Shown piece by piece: positions 22,432-31,288 of a stretch of 64,000 bases of DNA. Origin of the DNA: Pantoea sp. Eser (GTDB lineage Bacteria > Pseudomonadota > Gammaproteobacteria > Enterobacterales > Enterobacteriaceae). The DNA is taken from the NCBI GenBank assembly GCA_009830035.1, contig SZZY01000012.1:59145-123144 (forward strand), given 5' to 3'. How positions within the stretch are numbered: the stretch's first letter is position 1; each line of letters opens with the position of its first letter. The position numbers were made by a program, and so were the translations under genes. A model generated the notes under the pieces. That model had not been told where the DNA came from. It made no database searches and saw nothing but the letters and a program-made list of their open reading frames with translations.

Positions 22432-22494
22432 TGGAATTCACTTTTTAAAATGGAATTTTGATCTTCTTGATGGAATTCCACTTTCAGTGGAATG
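22432..22494 (+). promoter_or_regulatory. phased TGGAATT array upstream of alpA-like gene
   Basis: Four copies of TGGAAT(T) start at 22432, 22451, 22471 and 22488, spaced 19, 20 and 17 bases, close to two helical turns. The third is part of a perfect palindrome TGGAATTCCA. The third and fourth together form an inverted repeat ATTCCACT-TTC-AGTGGAAT (22475-22493). This looks like a cooperative operator for a repressor or activator controlling the gene at 22560. Confidence 0.65.
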
Positions 22495-22559
22495 CATCAA
22501 TGTGTCTCCATTAATCTCATCCCACACCACTTGTACTCATTGAGATAGGAGATCCTAAT

Positions 22560-22766
22560 TTGAAGCACACGCCTTACGGAATCATCCCTGAAACCGGGTT
22601 TATCAGACAAAAACAGTTAATGCATTGCCTGCCGTTTTCGTCAGCAACGCTATGGCGGCGGGTTACATCTGGATCGTTTCCAAAGCCAATAAAAATTTCC
22701 GCTCGTATTACTGCCTGGCGAGCTGAGGAGGTAAAAGAATGGATAGGGCAGCAGCGTACACATTGA
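22560..22766 (+). CDS. AlpA-family transcriptional regulator
   Basis: A 68-residue protein of the AlpA (prophage CP4-57 regulator) family, with a MerR-like winged HTH: GFIRQKQLMHCLPFSSATLWRRV and PKPIKISARITAWRAEEVKEWI. In E. coli CP4-57, AlpA activates the excision functions of the element. The start is TTG with an AGGAG ribosome site seven bases upstream. It lies just downstream of the TGGAATT array. It is complete and probably functional, unlike the integrase it may have controlled. Confidence 0.88.
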   Translation: MKHTPYGIIPETGFIRQKQLMHCLPFSSATLWRRVTSGSFPKPIKISARITAWRAEEVKEWIGQQRTH

Positions 22767-22797
22767 TAAATATGCGGCGTCGAGTCACCGCGAAAAA

Positions 22798-22986
22798 TCA
22801 TCCTTTAGGTTCAATGCCACGACGCTTAAGTTCTTCTCTTGCAACCTCCTTGAACCAGTTGCTGAGTGTAGTTTGGTCTTTGGCTGCTTCAAGATCGAGT
22901 TGCTCTCTTAGCTCAGGATTAATGCGGATCTGGAAGGTGGGCGATTTGCCGCCAGTTTTAGGAGTGCGATCTTTAATTCTTGACAT
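22798..22986 (-). CDS. ribbon-helix-helix protein
   Basis: A 62-residue protein (start MSRIKDRTPKTGG at 22986) with an Arc/MetJ-like ribbon-helix-helix fold: the strand PTFQIRINPELREQLDLEA followed by two helices (TTLSNWFKEVAREELKRR). An open extension of 16 codons upstream is probably not used. Its own start region contains a TTGTAC inverted repeat, suggesting autoregulation. Related proteins occur in P4-like elements and prophages. No toxin partner is visible beside it. Confidence 0.72.
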   Translation of the reverse strand: MSRIKDRTPKTGGKSPTFQIRINPELREQLDLEAAKDQTTLSNWFKEVAREELKRRGIEPKG

Positions 22987-23004
22987 TGTACGTACCTTGT
23001 ACAA
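22986..23004 (-). promoter_or_regulatory. TTGTAC inverted repeat at the RHH gene start
   Basis: Arms TTGTAC (22986-22991) and GTACAA (22999-23004) flank the ribosome-binding region of the RHH gene, and the right part includes a perfect TTGTACAA palindrome. This is a plausible operator for the encoded RHH repressor, by analogy with autoregulated RHH proteins. Confidence 0.5.
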
Positions 23005-23104
23005 CAAAGCATTTGAAAACAAGCGGCTCTGCAAGGTACTCGCAATACCTCACAAAGCCTGACCACAAATGAACTTGGGAGTCACATACATGGCTACATC
23101 AAAG

Positions 23105-23262
23105 TGTACCTAGATCTTTGCCGCAATCAACCGTGCGCAGCGCTCCTGCCGTCCGGTGATGCTGCGGGTAACGACGAGCGCAGCGCCCGCCGTCGTCTGG
23201 CCGCCGATTACGTGTTGTTTTTTGCTGGTCGTCTGCCGTGCCGGGGAGGTCGTTATGCGTGA
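23105..23262 (+). pseudogene. Ash/Icd-like phage protein remnant
   Basis: In the +1 frame, the segment ending at 23262 reads DERSARRRLAADYVLFFAG followed by RLPCRGGRYA, which resembles the C-terminus of the Ash/Icd-like (host-division-inhibitor type) proteins of P4-like elements. The upstream part is truncated and has no start codon. The next gene starts inside its end. The call rests on memory of the family end and is tentative. Confidence 0.5.
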
Positions 23263-23611
23263 GTATCCGCAACCCGGCGAGCGCTGGCAGCACAAGCAAG
23301 GCTGGACGGTCAGCATTATCCGCCTGACGGCGGCCCCGTTTACCGTAACGGCCGTCAATCCGGAGTTCAGTCATGAGGTGCTGTATCGCTATGACAGCGA
23401 CGGCCAGCTTACCTCCGGCCCGCTGGCGTGGTTTGAGGCGTGCTATCGGCGTATCGCTGCGGCTCCCCGTCAGCAGGTAGCCGCAGCCGGCGGTGAAGGC
23501 GGTTCCGGCCCCCTGTACCTTCATCCATCAGTGACGTTTGTGCGTTACCGGGAGAGGCTTACCACTTCGCGCCCGGAGCCGGACGCCGATCAGTATTCAC
23601 GCTTTCTGTAA
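23255..23611 (+). CDS. small P4-element protein of unknown function
   Basis: A 118-residue protein starting MREYPQPGERWQHKQGW, with GGAGG eight bases upstream. It overlaps the end of the Ash-like frame. Its composition and position resemble the DUF4222-type small phage proteins that follow Ash in P4-like elements; the family assignment is tentative. High GC content and the same direction as the following P4 genes suggest one replication operon. Confidence 0.65.
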   Translation: MREYPQPGERWQHKQGWTVSIIRLTAAPFTVTAVNPEFSHEVLYRYDSDGQLTSGPLAWFEACYRRIAAAPRQQVAAAGGEGGSGPLYLHPSVTFVRYRERLTTSRPEPDADQYSRFL

Positions 23612-23642
23612 GCCTTAACCGCATTCAGTAACGGAGTTATCC

Positions 23643-23920
23643 ATGAACACACCAACGGGCAGCACGCTGCTCAGGGCCGCCCCTTGCCGTTAAACCGCCG
23701 TTTTTACGCCTATGGCATGCCGGAAAGCGCTTTCGAGAAACTGGAGCGGGCCAAAGACGCCTGTGACCTGCTGCAACAGCTGTTTGCGCAGCACCCGCAA
23801 AATGACGGCCTGCCGTTTGGCGGCAGCGTGCCGGGCGTGACCGCGCTGATGGACTATCTGTACGCCGACCTGAAAGAGGTAGCGCGCCACTGTGCCCCGC
23901 TGACGGAGGCAAAGCTATGA
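23643..23920 (+). pseudogene. small P4-type ORF with one-base frameshift
   Basis: The start ATG at 23643 gives MNTPTGSTLLRAAP and then stops at 23693. The rest, PLNRRFYAYGMPESAFEKL to VARHCAPLTEAKL, is read in another frame up to 23920. One missing C in a CCCC run at about 23683 explains the break. With the base restored the protein has about 92 residues, a common small ORF next to the primase of P4-like elements, of unknown role. Its end overlaps the next gene (ATGA). A homopolymer error is possible. Confidence 0.7.
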
Positions 23921-24291
23921 GCCACCACGTATCGGTTTTCCCGGCGGAGCTGACCACCGCCCTGTACCGCCGTGCCATCGCTTCCGCCTGGCAGGCAAAG
24001 GTGCTGGCCGACACTGGCAGCGAGATTCTGGGGCCGCACAAGCTGTCGGTGGAGCGCATCGAAATGGCCGTGGCGCTGCATATTGAAAGCGTAATGGTGA
24101 ACGAGTACAGCGAGGCGCAGGGCGCGGCGGCTGCGCTGGCGCTGATGAGCGATATGGTCAGGCCGGAGCTGCTGACCATGCCACCGGTACTCACCGAGCG
24201 CGGCGTGCAGGTGATGACGGAACTGTATCGGGTATTACCGGCGGCCTTCGATAATTTTTGTGATACCGGCATTTCGCTGTACGACCGGTAA
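23917..24291 (+). CDS. DUF5375-like P4-element protein
   Basis: A 124-residue protein, intact, beginning MSHHVSVFPAELTTALYRRA. It is alpha-helical and alanine-rich, and matches my memory of the DUF5375-type proteins encoded just upstream of the P4 primase. The start overlaps the previous gene by four bases and ends nine bases before the primase gene, so it is part of the replication operon. Function unknown. Confidence 0.72.
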   Translation: MSHHVSVFPAELTTALYRRAIASAWQAKVLADTGSEILGPHKLSVERIEMAVALHIESVMVNEYSEAQGAAAALALMSDMVRPELLTMPPVLTERGVQVMTELYRVLPAAFDNFCDTGISLYDR

Positions 24292-24300
24292 GGGGGAGCC

Positions 24301-26617
24301 ATGACTGTGACACAGATTGCCACGGCCGCACGGGGCCGCTGGCCGGTTATCCTGCCGCTGCTGGGCATTACGGTGCCGGACAACGGGCGACATGGCCCCT
24401 GCCCGCACTGCGGCGGAGACGACCGCTTTCGCTTTGACGATATGGAGGGGCGCGGGATGTGGATTTGCAGCCACTGCGGCAACGGCGATGGCCTTGACTT
24501 GGTAAAACGAGTGACGGGCGACGACGTGAAGAAGGCGGCGCAGGTAGTCGCGCAGGTGCTGGAGTTCCGCGACGTGCAGGACATGCCGGTTAAGCCTGCC
24601 AAGGAAAAGCCCCGAAGCGCGACATGACCGCCACGGTGAAGGCGCTGCTGACATACAGCCGCACCGGCGAGAGCGCTTATCTGGGAACAAAAGGCTTCCC
24701 CCGCCCATCCGGTCACGCTGACCGGCAGGGTGCAGCGCATCAGCGGCACGACGTTCCCGGCGCGTTCGTGACGCTCGCCCCGCTGCCCGCAGAGCCGCCG
24801 GTGCAGGCGGTGATTACCGAAGGCTGGGCCACGGCGCTGACCGTGAGCCAGCTGACCGCCGGATACGTGGTGGCGGCCGTGTCGGCCGGGAACCTGCCGA
24901 ACGTGGCGCAGGCGCTGCGCGCCCGCTGGACGGAGGTAAAAATTATTCTCGCCGGGGACAACGACTTTCAGGACGGCGGCGAGAATCCGGGTAAGACGTT
25001 CTCGGAAAAAACGGCGAAGGCTGTGGGCGGCTGGATAACGCTGCCGCCGGGCGAAATTCGCTCCGACTGGAACGACTTTCACCGCCAGCAAGGCGTGACC
25101 CGCGCCCGTGAAGCCTTCCGTAACGGTCTGGTGATGTGCGGTGAGGGCCGCACGCGTCTGCCGCAGGGGTTCCGGCTGACCCAGGAATATCTCTGGTATG
25201 AGAAACAGGTGCAGCGCAACGGCGAAACGGAAATCCAGAACGTGAAAATCTGCAATCCGCTGCGCGTGACTGCAGTTACATGCGACGCCGACGGCGGCAA
25301 TTTCGGCCGCCTGCTGGAATGGGAGGATACCTAGGGTGAGCGCCGAAAGTGGGCGATGCCGATGGAGATGCTGAGCGGCAGCGGCGAGGAGTTGCGCCGG
25401 GTGCTCCTGGCTAACGGCCTATCGTACATCAGCACCACCGGCGAGGCCCGCGCCCGGCTGATGGAGTACATCTCGCTGTGCAAGTCGGAGCGGCGCGTCA
25501 CCTGCGCGAGCCGTACCGGCTGGCACGGACAGGTTTATGTCCTGCAGGACGAGGTGAACGGCGAGGACGCGGAGGGCGTGATTCTTCAGACCACCTCGGT
25601 ACAGGGGCGCGACGGAGGAGTGGCGCGAGCACGTTTTCCGCTACTGCACCGGCAACTCCCGCGTGGCCTTTGCGGTGAGCCTAGCCTTTGCCGCGCCACT
25701 GCTGCGCCTGATTGGCATGGACGGCGGCGACTATCACCTTAAGGGCGAGTCCACCGACGGCAAGACCACCACCATGAAGGCGGCCACCTTGGTGTGCGGC
25801 GGCCCGGACTACTGGCAGACGCGGCGATGATGCTCGATGAAATCTGCGAGGTGGACGGGCGCGAGGCGGGCAACATTGCCTATATGCTGGCAAACGGCCA
25901 GGGCAAGGGCCGGAACGGACGGCGAGCGGCGCACACGCAAGCAGTGGCGGCTTCTGTTCCTCTCCACGGGTGAGCTGTCGCTGACGGAGCACGCCGCAAA
26001 GGCGGGCGGGCGCACCTTCGCCGGGATGGAGGTAAGGATGATACAGATACCCAGCGACTCCGGTAAGTTCGGCGTATTTGAAGAGCTACACGGCTTTGAG
26101 AGTGGTAAGGCGCTGGCCGCCGACCTGAACGGGCTGACGGCGCAGGCAAAGTCGCTGATGAAAGAGTACACCGCCGCGCTGGCCCCGCAGGACGCGGGCA
26201 ATCAGGTGGGCCGCTCGGTCAATCGCTTTGCCCTGGTGGCGATGGCCGGGGAGCTGGCGACGCGCCTCGGTATTACCGGCTGGCCGGAGGGTGAGGCGCT
26301 GCGGGCAACACGTGTCTGCCTGAACGCCTGGCTGAAAGACCGGGGGCACACGGCCAACCAGGAAGACATGGCCGCGCTGGAGCAGGTGCGCACGTTCTTC
26401 ACCGCCAATCAGTACAGCCGCTTTGCCGACTGGCACGACGAGCGCAACCGCCACCGGCAACATGGTGGGCTGGCGCAGGGTGGAGAAAGGCAACGCCGCG
26501 CAGGGCCGCTAAACAGTCACCACCTTCTACGTCATGCCGTCGGGCTGGAAGGAGATCTGCTGGGGCTTTAACCCGCGCAAGATGGCCCGACTAGGTGCGG
26601 ATAAGGTGATGAATTGA
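24301..26617 (+). pseudogene. P4-type primase/helicase (alpha-like, TOPRIM + DUF927) pseudogene
   Basis: Remains of the large replication protein of a P4-like element. Order of domains: a zinc-finger primase domain (HGPCPHCGGDDRFRF and WICSHCGNGDGLDLV), a TOPRIM-like part (AVITEGWATALTV and ILAGDNDFQDGG), a DUF927 part (EYISLCKSERRVTCASRTGW and the Walker-type GESTDGKTTTM), and a C-terminal region ending GADKVMN. Lesions: a frame break and probable loss of sequence around 24625-24770, a TAG at 25332-25334, frame changes near 25600, 25820 and 25910, a further shift near 26455 and a TAA near 26509. Replication by this protein is impossible, so the element is defunct. Confidence 0.9.
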
Positions 26618-26790
26618 ACCATTTTCCTCCGAGTGAAGTTATGGCATTCCCAGCATTAATATGGTGCATTACCCAGAACGATTGCTGACATTATAATGGC
26701 ATGTATATCTAGTTATAAAGACCAAAGACCATCAATGCACGATGCAAAAAAATCCTTAGAAAAATATTACTAAAGGATAAGCATAATTCT

Positions 26791-26985
26791 TTGGTCGTTA
26801 TGCAAGGACAACAACATAAAATAAGCTCGAACTCGAGAAAGGCAAATATCACTTGGGGTGGAAGCTCATCAATGACTATAAGTTATGATGGTTTCAATTT
26901 CCTTATCGACTCAATAAATGGCTTAGAAAAAGCCAACAATATCATAATCTTACCTGGTAAGATGCTGGAAGGGTGTAGTGAATAA
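26791..26985 (+). CDS. small hypothetical protein upstream of the kinase
   Basis: A 64-residue open frame starting TTG (26791) or ATG (26800) and ending in an eight-base overlap (GTGAATAA) with the kinase start, so the two are probably translated together. The frame is open upstream to about 26720 without a good start, so it may be the 3' end of a truncated gene. The sequence (KANITWGGSSSMTISYDGF, KANNIIILPGKMLEG) has no motif I recognise. It is AT-rich like the kinase and unlike the GC-rich primase region before it. Confidence 0.5.
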   Translation: MVVMQGQQHKISSNSRKANITWGGSSSMTISYDGFNFLIDSINGLEKANNIIILPGKMLEGCSE

Positions 26986-28051
26986 CATTGGAAAGAACAG
27001 ATTCACCAACAAGGACATTTGTAACTTTCGACATTTCAAATCCCGAGGTGATGTCATCATACGCGAAGGAACTGTTATTTCCAACAGATATCAAGTTATT
27101 GGTCACGCAGGTAAAGGTGGCATGCAGGATGTTTACCTTGCCAAAGACTTAAAATTGGATATTCACATTGCACTGAAAACTCCCCTTCCTGGATTAGAAA
27201 CAAAGAGATTTTCATCTAGTGCCAAAATATCTGCAAAAGTTAACCACCGTAACGTAGCTAAAACCCTAGATTACTTCGAATTCGATGAACAGATTTTTTT
27301 AGTTGAAGAATTTGTGCATGGTGAAACTCTTGAAGATAAACTAAATCATTTTGGCATATTAGATCCTAATTTTAGTGCTTGTATGTTACATAATCTATCA
27401 AAAGGAATGATGGCATCACATCAAGCTGGCGTTGTTAATCGTGACTTGAAACCCAGCAACATAATGATTTCAAATGGAGTTGCATTTGAACAACTTAAAA
27501 TTACTGATTTTGGAATCGCATCATTAACTAACGAATTTTTCGCAGAAGCTGCTGAAAATGGAGATTTAACTCTCTATACATCTGGAACGATTAGAGGAGC
27601 GCTTCCATTTATGGCTCCAGAGATGATGTTTAGAAAGAAGGGGGATATTATCAAGTATTCGGCAGATGTTTGGTCTTTAGGTGCAATGATGTTTAGACTG
27701 ATGACCGGTATTTATCCATTTGGAGTTTATTTAGAAACCGCAGTGAATGTGAAAAGTAGAAAGAGAGAGCCTTGGCCAGCATTCATGACAGCAAACAAAC
27801 AGTTCAGTACATTATCGACGAAATTACAGAAAATCGTAGATGGCTGTTTAGAATACGAACCCGAGAAAAGGCCGAAGGCTAAGGATCTAGTTAACATATG
27901 TGAAGAGCTATGTTATTTATCTTCACCACGTGAACCAAGTAATGTGACAAATTTTATCCAGAATGGATTTAGCGGGTTAATTAATGGGGCTGGAGGAACA
28001 GCATTCTTCAGTATTGAAAGCGTTTATGGACCAATAAAACCAGACACGTAA
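26978..28051 (+). CDS. Hanks-type serine/threonine protein kinase, atypical
   Basis: An intact 357-residue kinase, start GTG with GGAAGG upstream. Domain about residues 36-310: glycine-rich loop AGKGGMQDVYLA (45-55), catalytic Lys67 in IALK, catalytic loop NRDLKPSN (154-161), DFG at 177-179, APE at 213-215, and DVWSLGAMMFRLMTG. Three conserved positions differ: the third Gly of the loop is Gln50, the helix-C Glu is Ser81 (alignment-based), and the HRD His is Asn154. Asp156, Lys67 and Asp177 remain, so activity is possible but atypical. No membrane segment or sensor domain; about 45 extra residues follow the kinase fold. AT-rich cargo of the P4-like element. A phage-defence role is a hypothesis only. 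Confidence 0.9.
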   Translation: MNNIGKNRFTNKDICNFRHFKSRGDVIIREGTVISNRYQVIGHAGKGGMQDVYLAKDLKLDIHIALKTPLPGLETKRFSSSAKISAKVNHRNVAKTLDYFEFDEQIFLVEEFVHGETLEDKLNHFGILDPNFSACMLHNLSKGMMASHQAGVVNRDLKPSNIMISNGVAFEQLKITDFGIASLTNEFFAEAAENGDLTLYTSGTIRGALPFMAPEMMFRKKGDIIKYSADVWSLGAMMFRLMTGIYPFGVYLETAVNVKSRKREPWPAFMTANKQFSTLSTKLQKIVDGCLEYEPEKRPKAKDLVNICEELCYLSSPREPSNVTNFIQNGFSGLINGAGGTAFFSIESVYGPIKPDT

Positions 28052-28142
28052 CATAATTCAAGTGTGTGTTTCTCAAAATTTCCGGGCAACCCGCGAGATA
28101 GAGCACATGCAGTAATACTTTGGAAAAATTAACTAGCAATAG

Positions 28143-28194
28143 CCTCAGAATCTGGAATGTGAAAACTCGGATTCTGAGGATTATCTCTTTTTTA
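28143..28194 (+). terminator. terminator after the kinase gene
   Basis: Perfect 10-base arms CCTCAGAATC (28143-28152) and GATTCTGAGG (28170-28179) with a 17-base loop, followed by a T-rich tract (CTCTTTTTTAT). It ends the kinase transcript about 90 bases after the stop. Confidence 0.8.
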
Positions 28195-29032
28195 TACGTA
28201 TCAACTGATGCCAGCGGGGTGAGTTTTAACCGAAATTGTAGCTCTTTCGATAATCTATAGAGATTTTATGACATCGAGCAGCGTTAATTTGGATAGACGC
28301 TGACTACAGGGGGTGCTTACAATATAAAAAGAAAGTTATCCAAAATTATCATGTAAATAAAAAATTATCGACTCCTGTGATCAAAGATCCTAGCCTGAGC
28401 CGTAATCAGAAAAGCTTGAAGTTTTTTGAAAAAATCTTGCATATTGAAAGAACTTTCCTTTGATAGAATCATTTTCAAAACGGCCAAACTTAAGCATTAT
28501 CAAAACTTCGCGTACCAAGTCCTGTACCACAGAAAACTAAATAAAATTAAATATCATAAAAATCATCAACATATAAACAAAACCATGCACAGATTCAGAA
28601 CATCGAATAAACTCTCTTAACAAAGCGCCATCCCAGGCGCTTTCTTCCCCGAGATGACTCTCCCCTCACCGCCTGTTAGCGTCTGCATGCTGCCCGGTCA
28701 CTTTTTCAGCACTTCCCGCGTAAGAATTGCGAAAAGTTAGATAAATAATAATTTCCAGACTGTTCTGCAAAGCCAAAAATTCATAAATTAAACTTTTGCC
28801 TACGCTTCGATTAAATCACTGAATTTAATTAGTATTCATCTGAAAACTTCTTTTTTCAGTCCCTTTTACCACGGCTCCATGAAACAGGTCAATCCTGTAG
28901 ATTCCTGAGATTACCTGTCTTTCAAGGCACTTTTTGATAAAGTGTTGGTCGAAACCAGTACAGCTGTACCGCGTGGAGACTTATGGAAGTGCTCTTTATG
29001 CGATACATCCATTTATCTCATGAAGGTTACTA
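28195..29032. other. AT-rich intergenic region, right edge of the P4-like element
   Basis: About 840 bases with no convincing gene. An open frame at 28426-28620 (64 codons, low complexity, Lys/His/Asn-rich) has no ribosome site and is probably chance in AT-rich DNA. A small hairpin (AAAGCGCC and GGCGCTTT arms, 28622-28643) looks like a chromosomal terminator and may mark the boundary back to the host chromosome. The part from 28650 on leads to lpxP and should hold its promoter. No direct repeat to the left border was found. Confidence 0.5.
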
Positions 29033-29956
29033 ATGAAAAACACCGGAAAATTTAGCAGTTCGCTGCTGCATCCGCGTTATTGGTTTACCTGGTTCGGCCT
29101 GGGAACACTCTGGCTGCTGGTTCAGCTTCCTTACCCTGTTCTTATGCGTCTTGGTGCTGGTGCCGGTAAAATTTCCCGCCATTTCCTGCAGCGCCGTGAG
29201 CGCATTACCCGTCGCAACATTGAACTCTGCTTCCCCGGTATCAGTGAAGAAAAAACCGAGCAGATGATCGCCGGCAACTTTGCCTCACTGGGCATGGCGC
29301 TGGCCGAAACCGGCATCGCCTGGTTCTGGTCCGATCGTGCGGTGAAACGCCTGTTTACCGTCTCCGGTCTGGCAAATTTACACGCTGCACAAAATCAAAA
29401 GCGCGGCGTGATGCTGATTGGCGTGCATTTTATGTCGCTGGAGCTGGGCGGCCGCATCAGTGGTCTGTGTCAGCCGATGATGGCGATGTACCGTCCACAC
29501 AACAATCTGGCGATGGAGTATGTTCAGACCAAAGGCCGGATGCGCTCAAACAAAGCGATGATCCATCGTCGCGACCTGCGCGGTATGGTGCATGCGCTGG
29601 AGCAGGGTGAGTCAGTGTGGTTTGCGCCCGATCAGGATTATGGCCCGAAAGGCAGTACCTTCGCCCCGCTGTTTGCCGTTGAGAAAGCTGCAACCACTAA
29701 TGGCACTTTCGTGTTATCGCGTCTGGCTAAACCCGCAATGGTGCCGATTATGCTGATCCGTAATCCTGGCAACGATGGCTACCATTTGATTATCGAACCG
29801 ATGCTGGAAAATTATCCTCACACCGACGAGTCGGCGGCGGCTGCCTATATTAATAAGGTTATCGAAAACCAGATTCTGCGCGCACCGGAACAGTATCTCT
29901 GGCTGCATCGCCGCTTTAAAACCCGTCCGCCGGGTGAAGCGTCACTCTACGTCTGA
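29033..29956 (+). CDS. lpxP: lipid A palmitoleoyl/lauroyl acyltransferase LpxP
   Basis: A 307-residue late acyltransferase of the LpxL/LpxP/LpxM family that transfers an acyl group from ACP to Kdo2-lipid IVA at the inner membrane. It starts MKNTGKFSSSLLHPRYWFTW, has an N-terminal membrane segment (TLWLLVQLPYPVLMRLG) and the catalytic HFMSLE (H-x4-E), and ends HRRFKTRPPGEASLYV. Overall similarity is closest to E. coli LpxP, the cold-induced palmitoleoyl form; LpxL is the alternative. Whether cold control exists here cannot be read. A terminator follows. Confidence 0.92.
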   Translation: MKNTGKFSSSLLHPRYWFTWFGLGTLWLLVQLPYPVLMRLGAGAGKISRHFLQRRERITRRNIELCFPGISEEKTEQMIAGNFASLGMALAETGIAWFWSDRAVKRLFTVSGLANLHAAQNQKRGVMLIGVHFMSLELGGRISGLCQPMMAMYRPHNNLAMEYVQTKGRMRSNKAMIHRRDLRGMVHALEQGESVWFAPDQDYGPKGSTFAPLFAVEKAATTNGTFVLSRLAKPAMVPIMLIRNPGNDGYHLIIEPMLENYPHTDESAAAAYINKVIENQILRAPEQYLWLHRRFKTRPPGEASLYV

Positions 29957-29966
29957 GACCGATCAC

Positions 29967-29997
29967 AAAGCAGGCCACGCGCCTGCTTCGTTGTTTT
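29967..29997 (+). terminator. terminator after lpxP
   Basis: Hairpin with arms AAGCAGGC and GCCTGCTT and a five-base loop, followed by CGTTGTTTT, 11 bases after the lpxP stop. Confidence 0.8.
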
Positions 29998-30145
29998 ATG
30001 CCACAGCCAGCCTCCGCGCGCTTATCCCCTTCCCCTGCACCTCGCCACATGCCTCTACGCCGTTAAGGGGAAATGACGCGCTGGTATCAGACCTCTGTTT
30101 GAGGAATGATGAACACTCACCCGCAAGCCAGAGTTGAAAGATCAT

Positions 30146-31288
30146 ATGGATATCAATACCGCTGAGCAGTGGCAGCACCCACTGATTGATGACCGCCTGA
30201 CACCTTACATCGAAGTGGACGCAACGCGTCTGGAGCAGAATCTGCAACAGATGCAGCGTAAGGCAGATGTAGCCGGCGTCGCATTTCGTCCGCATATCAA
30301 AACCCACAAAAGCGTCTGGATTGCCCAGCGTCAGCTGGCGTTGGGCGCCCGGGGCGTAACGGTTTCTAAACCGAGTGAAGGTGTCAGTTTTATTCTGGGC
30401 GGCATTCGTGATCTGCTGTTGGCCTACCCGATTGTGCAGGCACAGAGCGTGGCAGCGTTACTGCGTCTGGCGGCGCAGCATCAGGCGGAAATCACCCTGA
30501 TTACCGATACGCTGCAGGGCGTTGAGGCTATCGCGGGTGCCAGGCAACAGCAACCCGACTGCGACCTGTCTGTGGCGATCAAAGTTGACGTTGGATTACA
30601 TCGTATCGGCGTTAACCCGCATACCGATCAGGCCGTGGTGATTGCGCAGGCGCTGCGGGAGAAAGGGTTACGCTTTGCCGGACTGGTCTCTCATGCCGGC
30701 CACGCATATGGTGCCGGCAACCCTGCTGCCATCGCGGATATTGCCCAGCAGGAGGCGGCATTGATGCAGCAGCTACAGGCGACGCTTCAGGCTGCGGGTT
30801 TCACCGCCTGTCCGATCTCTGTCGGTTCAACCCCCACTGCATTGGCGACCGATATCGCTCCCGGCATTGATGAAATCCGTCCCGGCAATTATGCACTGCT
30901 GGATCTTACCGCCTGCCGCCTCGGCCTGAGCCGGGTCAACCAGTTAGCGCTAAGTGTTATCAGCCGGGTGGTGGCGGTAAACGATCATTTCGCAATTATT
31001 GACGCTGGCTCGAAAATGCTGAGTTCAGATAAAGGACCGCACGGCACCAACGCCAGTGGGTTCGGCATAGCGGTTGATGCAATGGGCCAGACTTATGAGA
31101 TTGCTAAACTGTCCGAAGAGCACGGTTTCCTGCTCTGTCCGCAGCAGCGTCCTGTCGTTGGCAGCTTACTGCGCATCTTCCCGAACCACAGCTGTGCGGT
31201 GATGGCGCAATCAGATGCGTTTATCCTGCGTCATGAACAGGGTGATGCAGAACAACACGCCGTTTCTGCGCGCGGCAATTTCATCTGA
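30146..31288 (+). CDS. PLP-dependent D-serine dehydratase/D-threonine aldolase-like protein
   Basis: A 380-residue protein (ATG at 30146; a TTG start at 30134 adds four residues) of the alanine-racemase-fold family that includes D-threonine aldolase and DSD1-type D-serine dehydratase. The N-terminal PLP barrel shows TPYIEVDATRLEQNL and RPHIKTHKS, with the PLP lysine in HIKTHKS. LYS/His-rich LVSHAGHAYG and VGSTPTA follow, as does the C-terminal metal-binding region IFPNHSCAVMAQSD. The substrate cannot be told; D-threonine, D-serine or related D-amino acids are likely. It stands alone between two terminators and is intact. Confidence 0.83.
   Translation: MDINTAEQWQHPLIDDRLTPYIEVDATRLEQNLQQMQRKADVAGVAFRPHIKTHKSVWIAQRQLALGARGVTVSKPSEGVSFILGGIRDLLLAYPIVQAQSVAALLRLAAQHQAEITLITDTLQGVEAIAGARQQQPDCDLSVAIKVDVGLHRIGVNPHTDQAVVIAQALREKGLRFAGLVSHAGHAYGAGNPAAIADIAQQEAALMQQLQATLQAAGFTACPISVGSTPTALATDIAPGIDEIRPGNYALLDLTACRLGLSRVNQLALSVISRVVAVNDHFAIIDAGSKMLSSDKGPHGTNASGFGIAVDAMGQTYEIAKLSEEHGFLLCPQQRPVVGSLLRIFPNHSCAVMAQSDAFILRHEQGDAEQHAVSARGNFI

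Larger units (their letters stand above)
22195..22559. other. AT-rich intergenic region with repeat motifs
   Basis: A 365-base AT-rich spacer without a gene. It contains a pair of AAGGGCAAT direct repeats and a TGGAATT array (listed separately) and leads into the AlpA-like gene. By comparison with P4-type elements, this is where regulatory or replication sites would be expected. Confidence 0.6.

Noticed and set aside
23637..25091. A 484-codon open frame on the minus strand opposite the P4 replication genes
   Set aside because: It is antisense to clear P4-type coding sequences in GC-rich DNA, has low-complexity Arg/Ser-rich content and no recognisable domain.
28426..28620. A 64-codon open frame right of the kinase
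   Set aside because: Lys/His/Asn-rich composition typical of AT-rich noncoding DNA, no ribosome site, no motif.
20108..29032. tRNA gene or att direct repeats flanking the P4-like element
   Set aside because: I looked for a tRNA-like T-loop and for repeats of the 20.1 kb region near 28.0-29.0 kb and found none by eye; a computed repeat search is needed.
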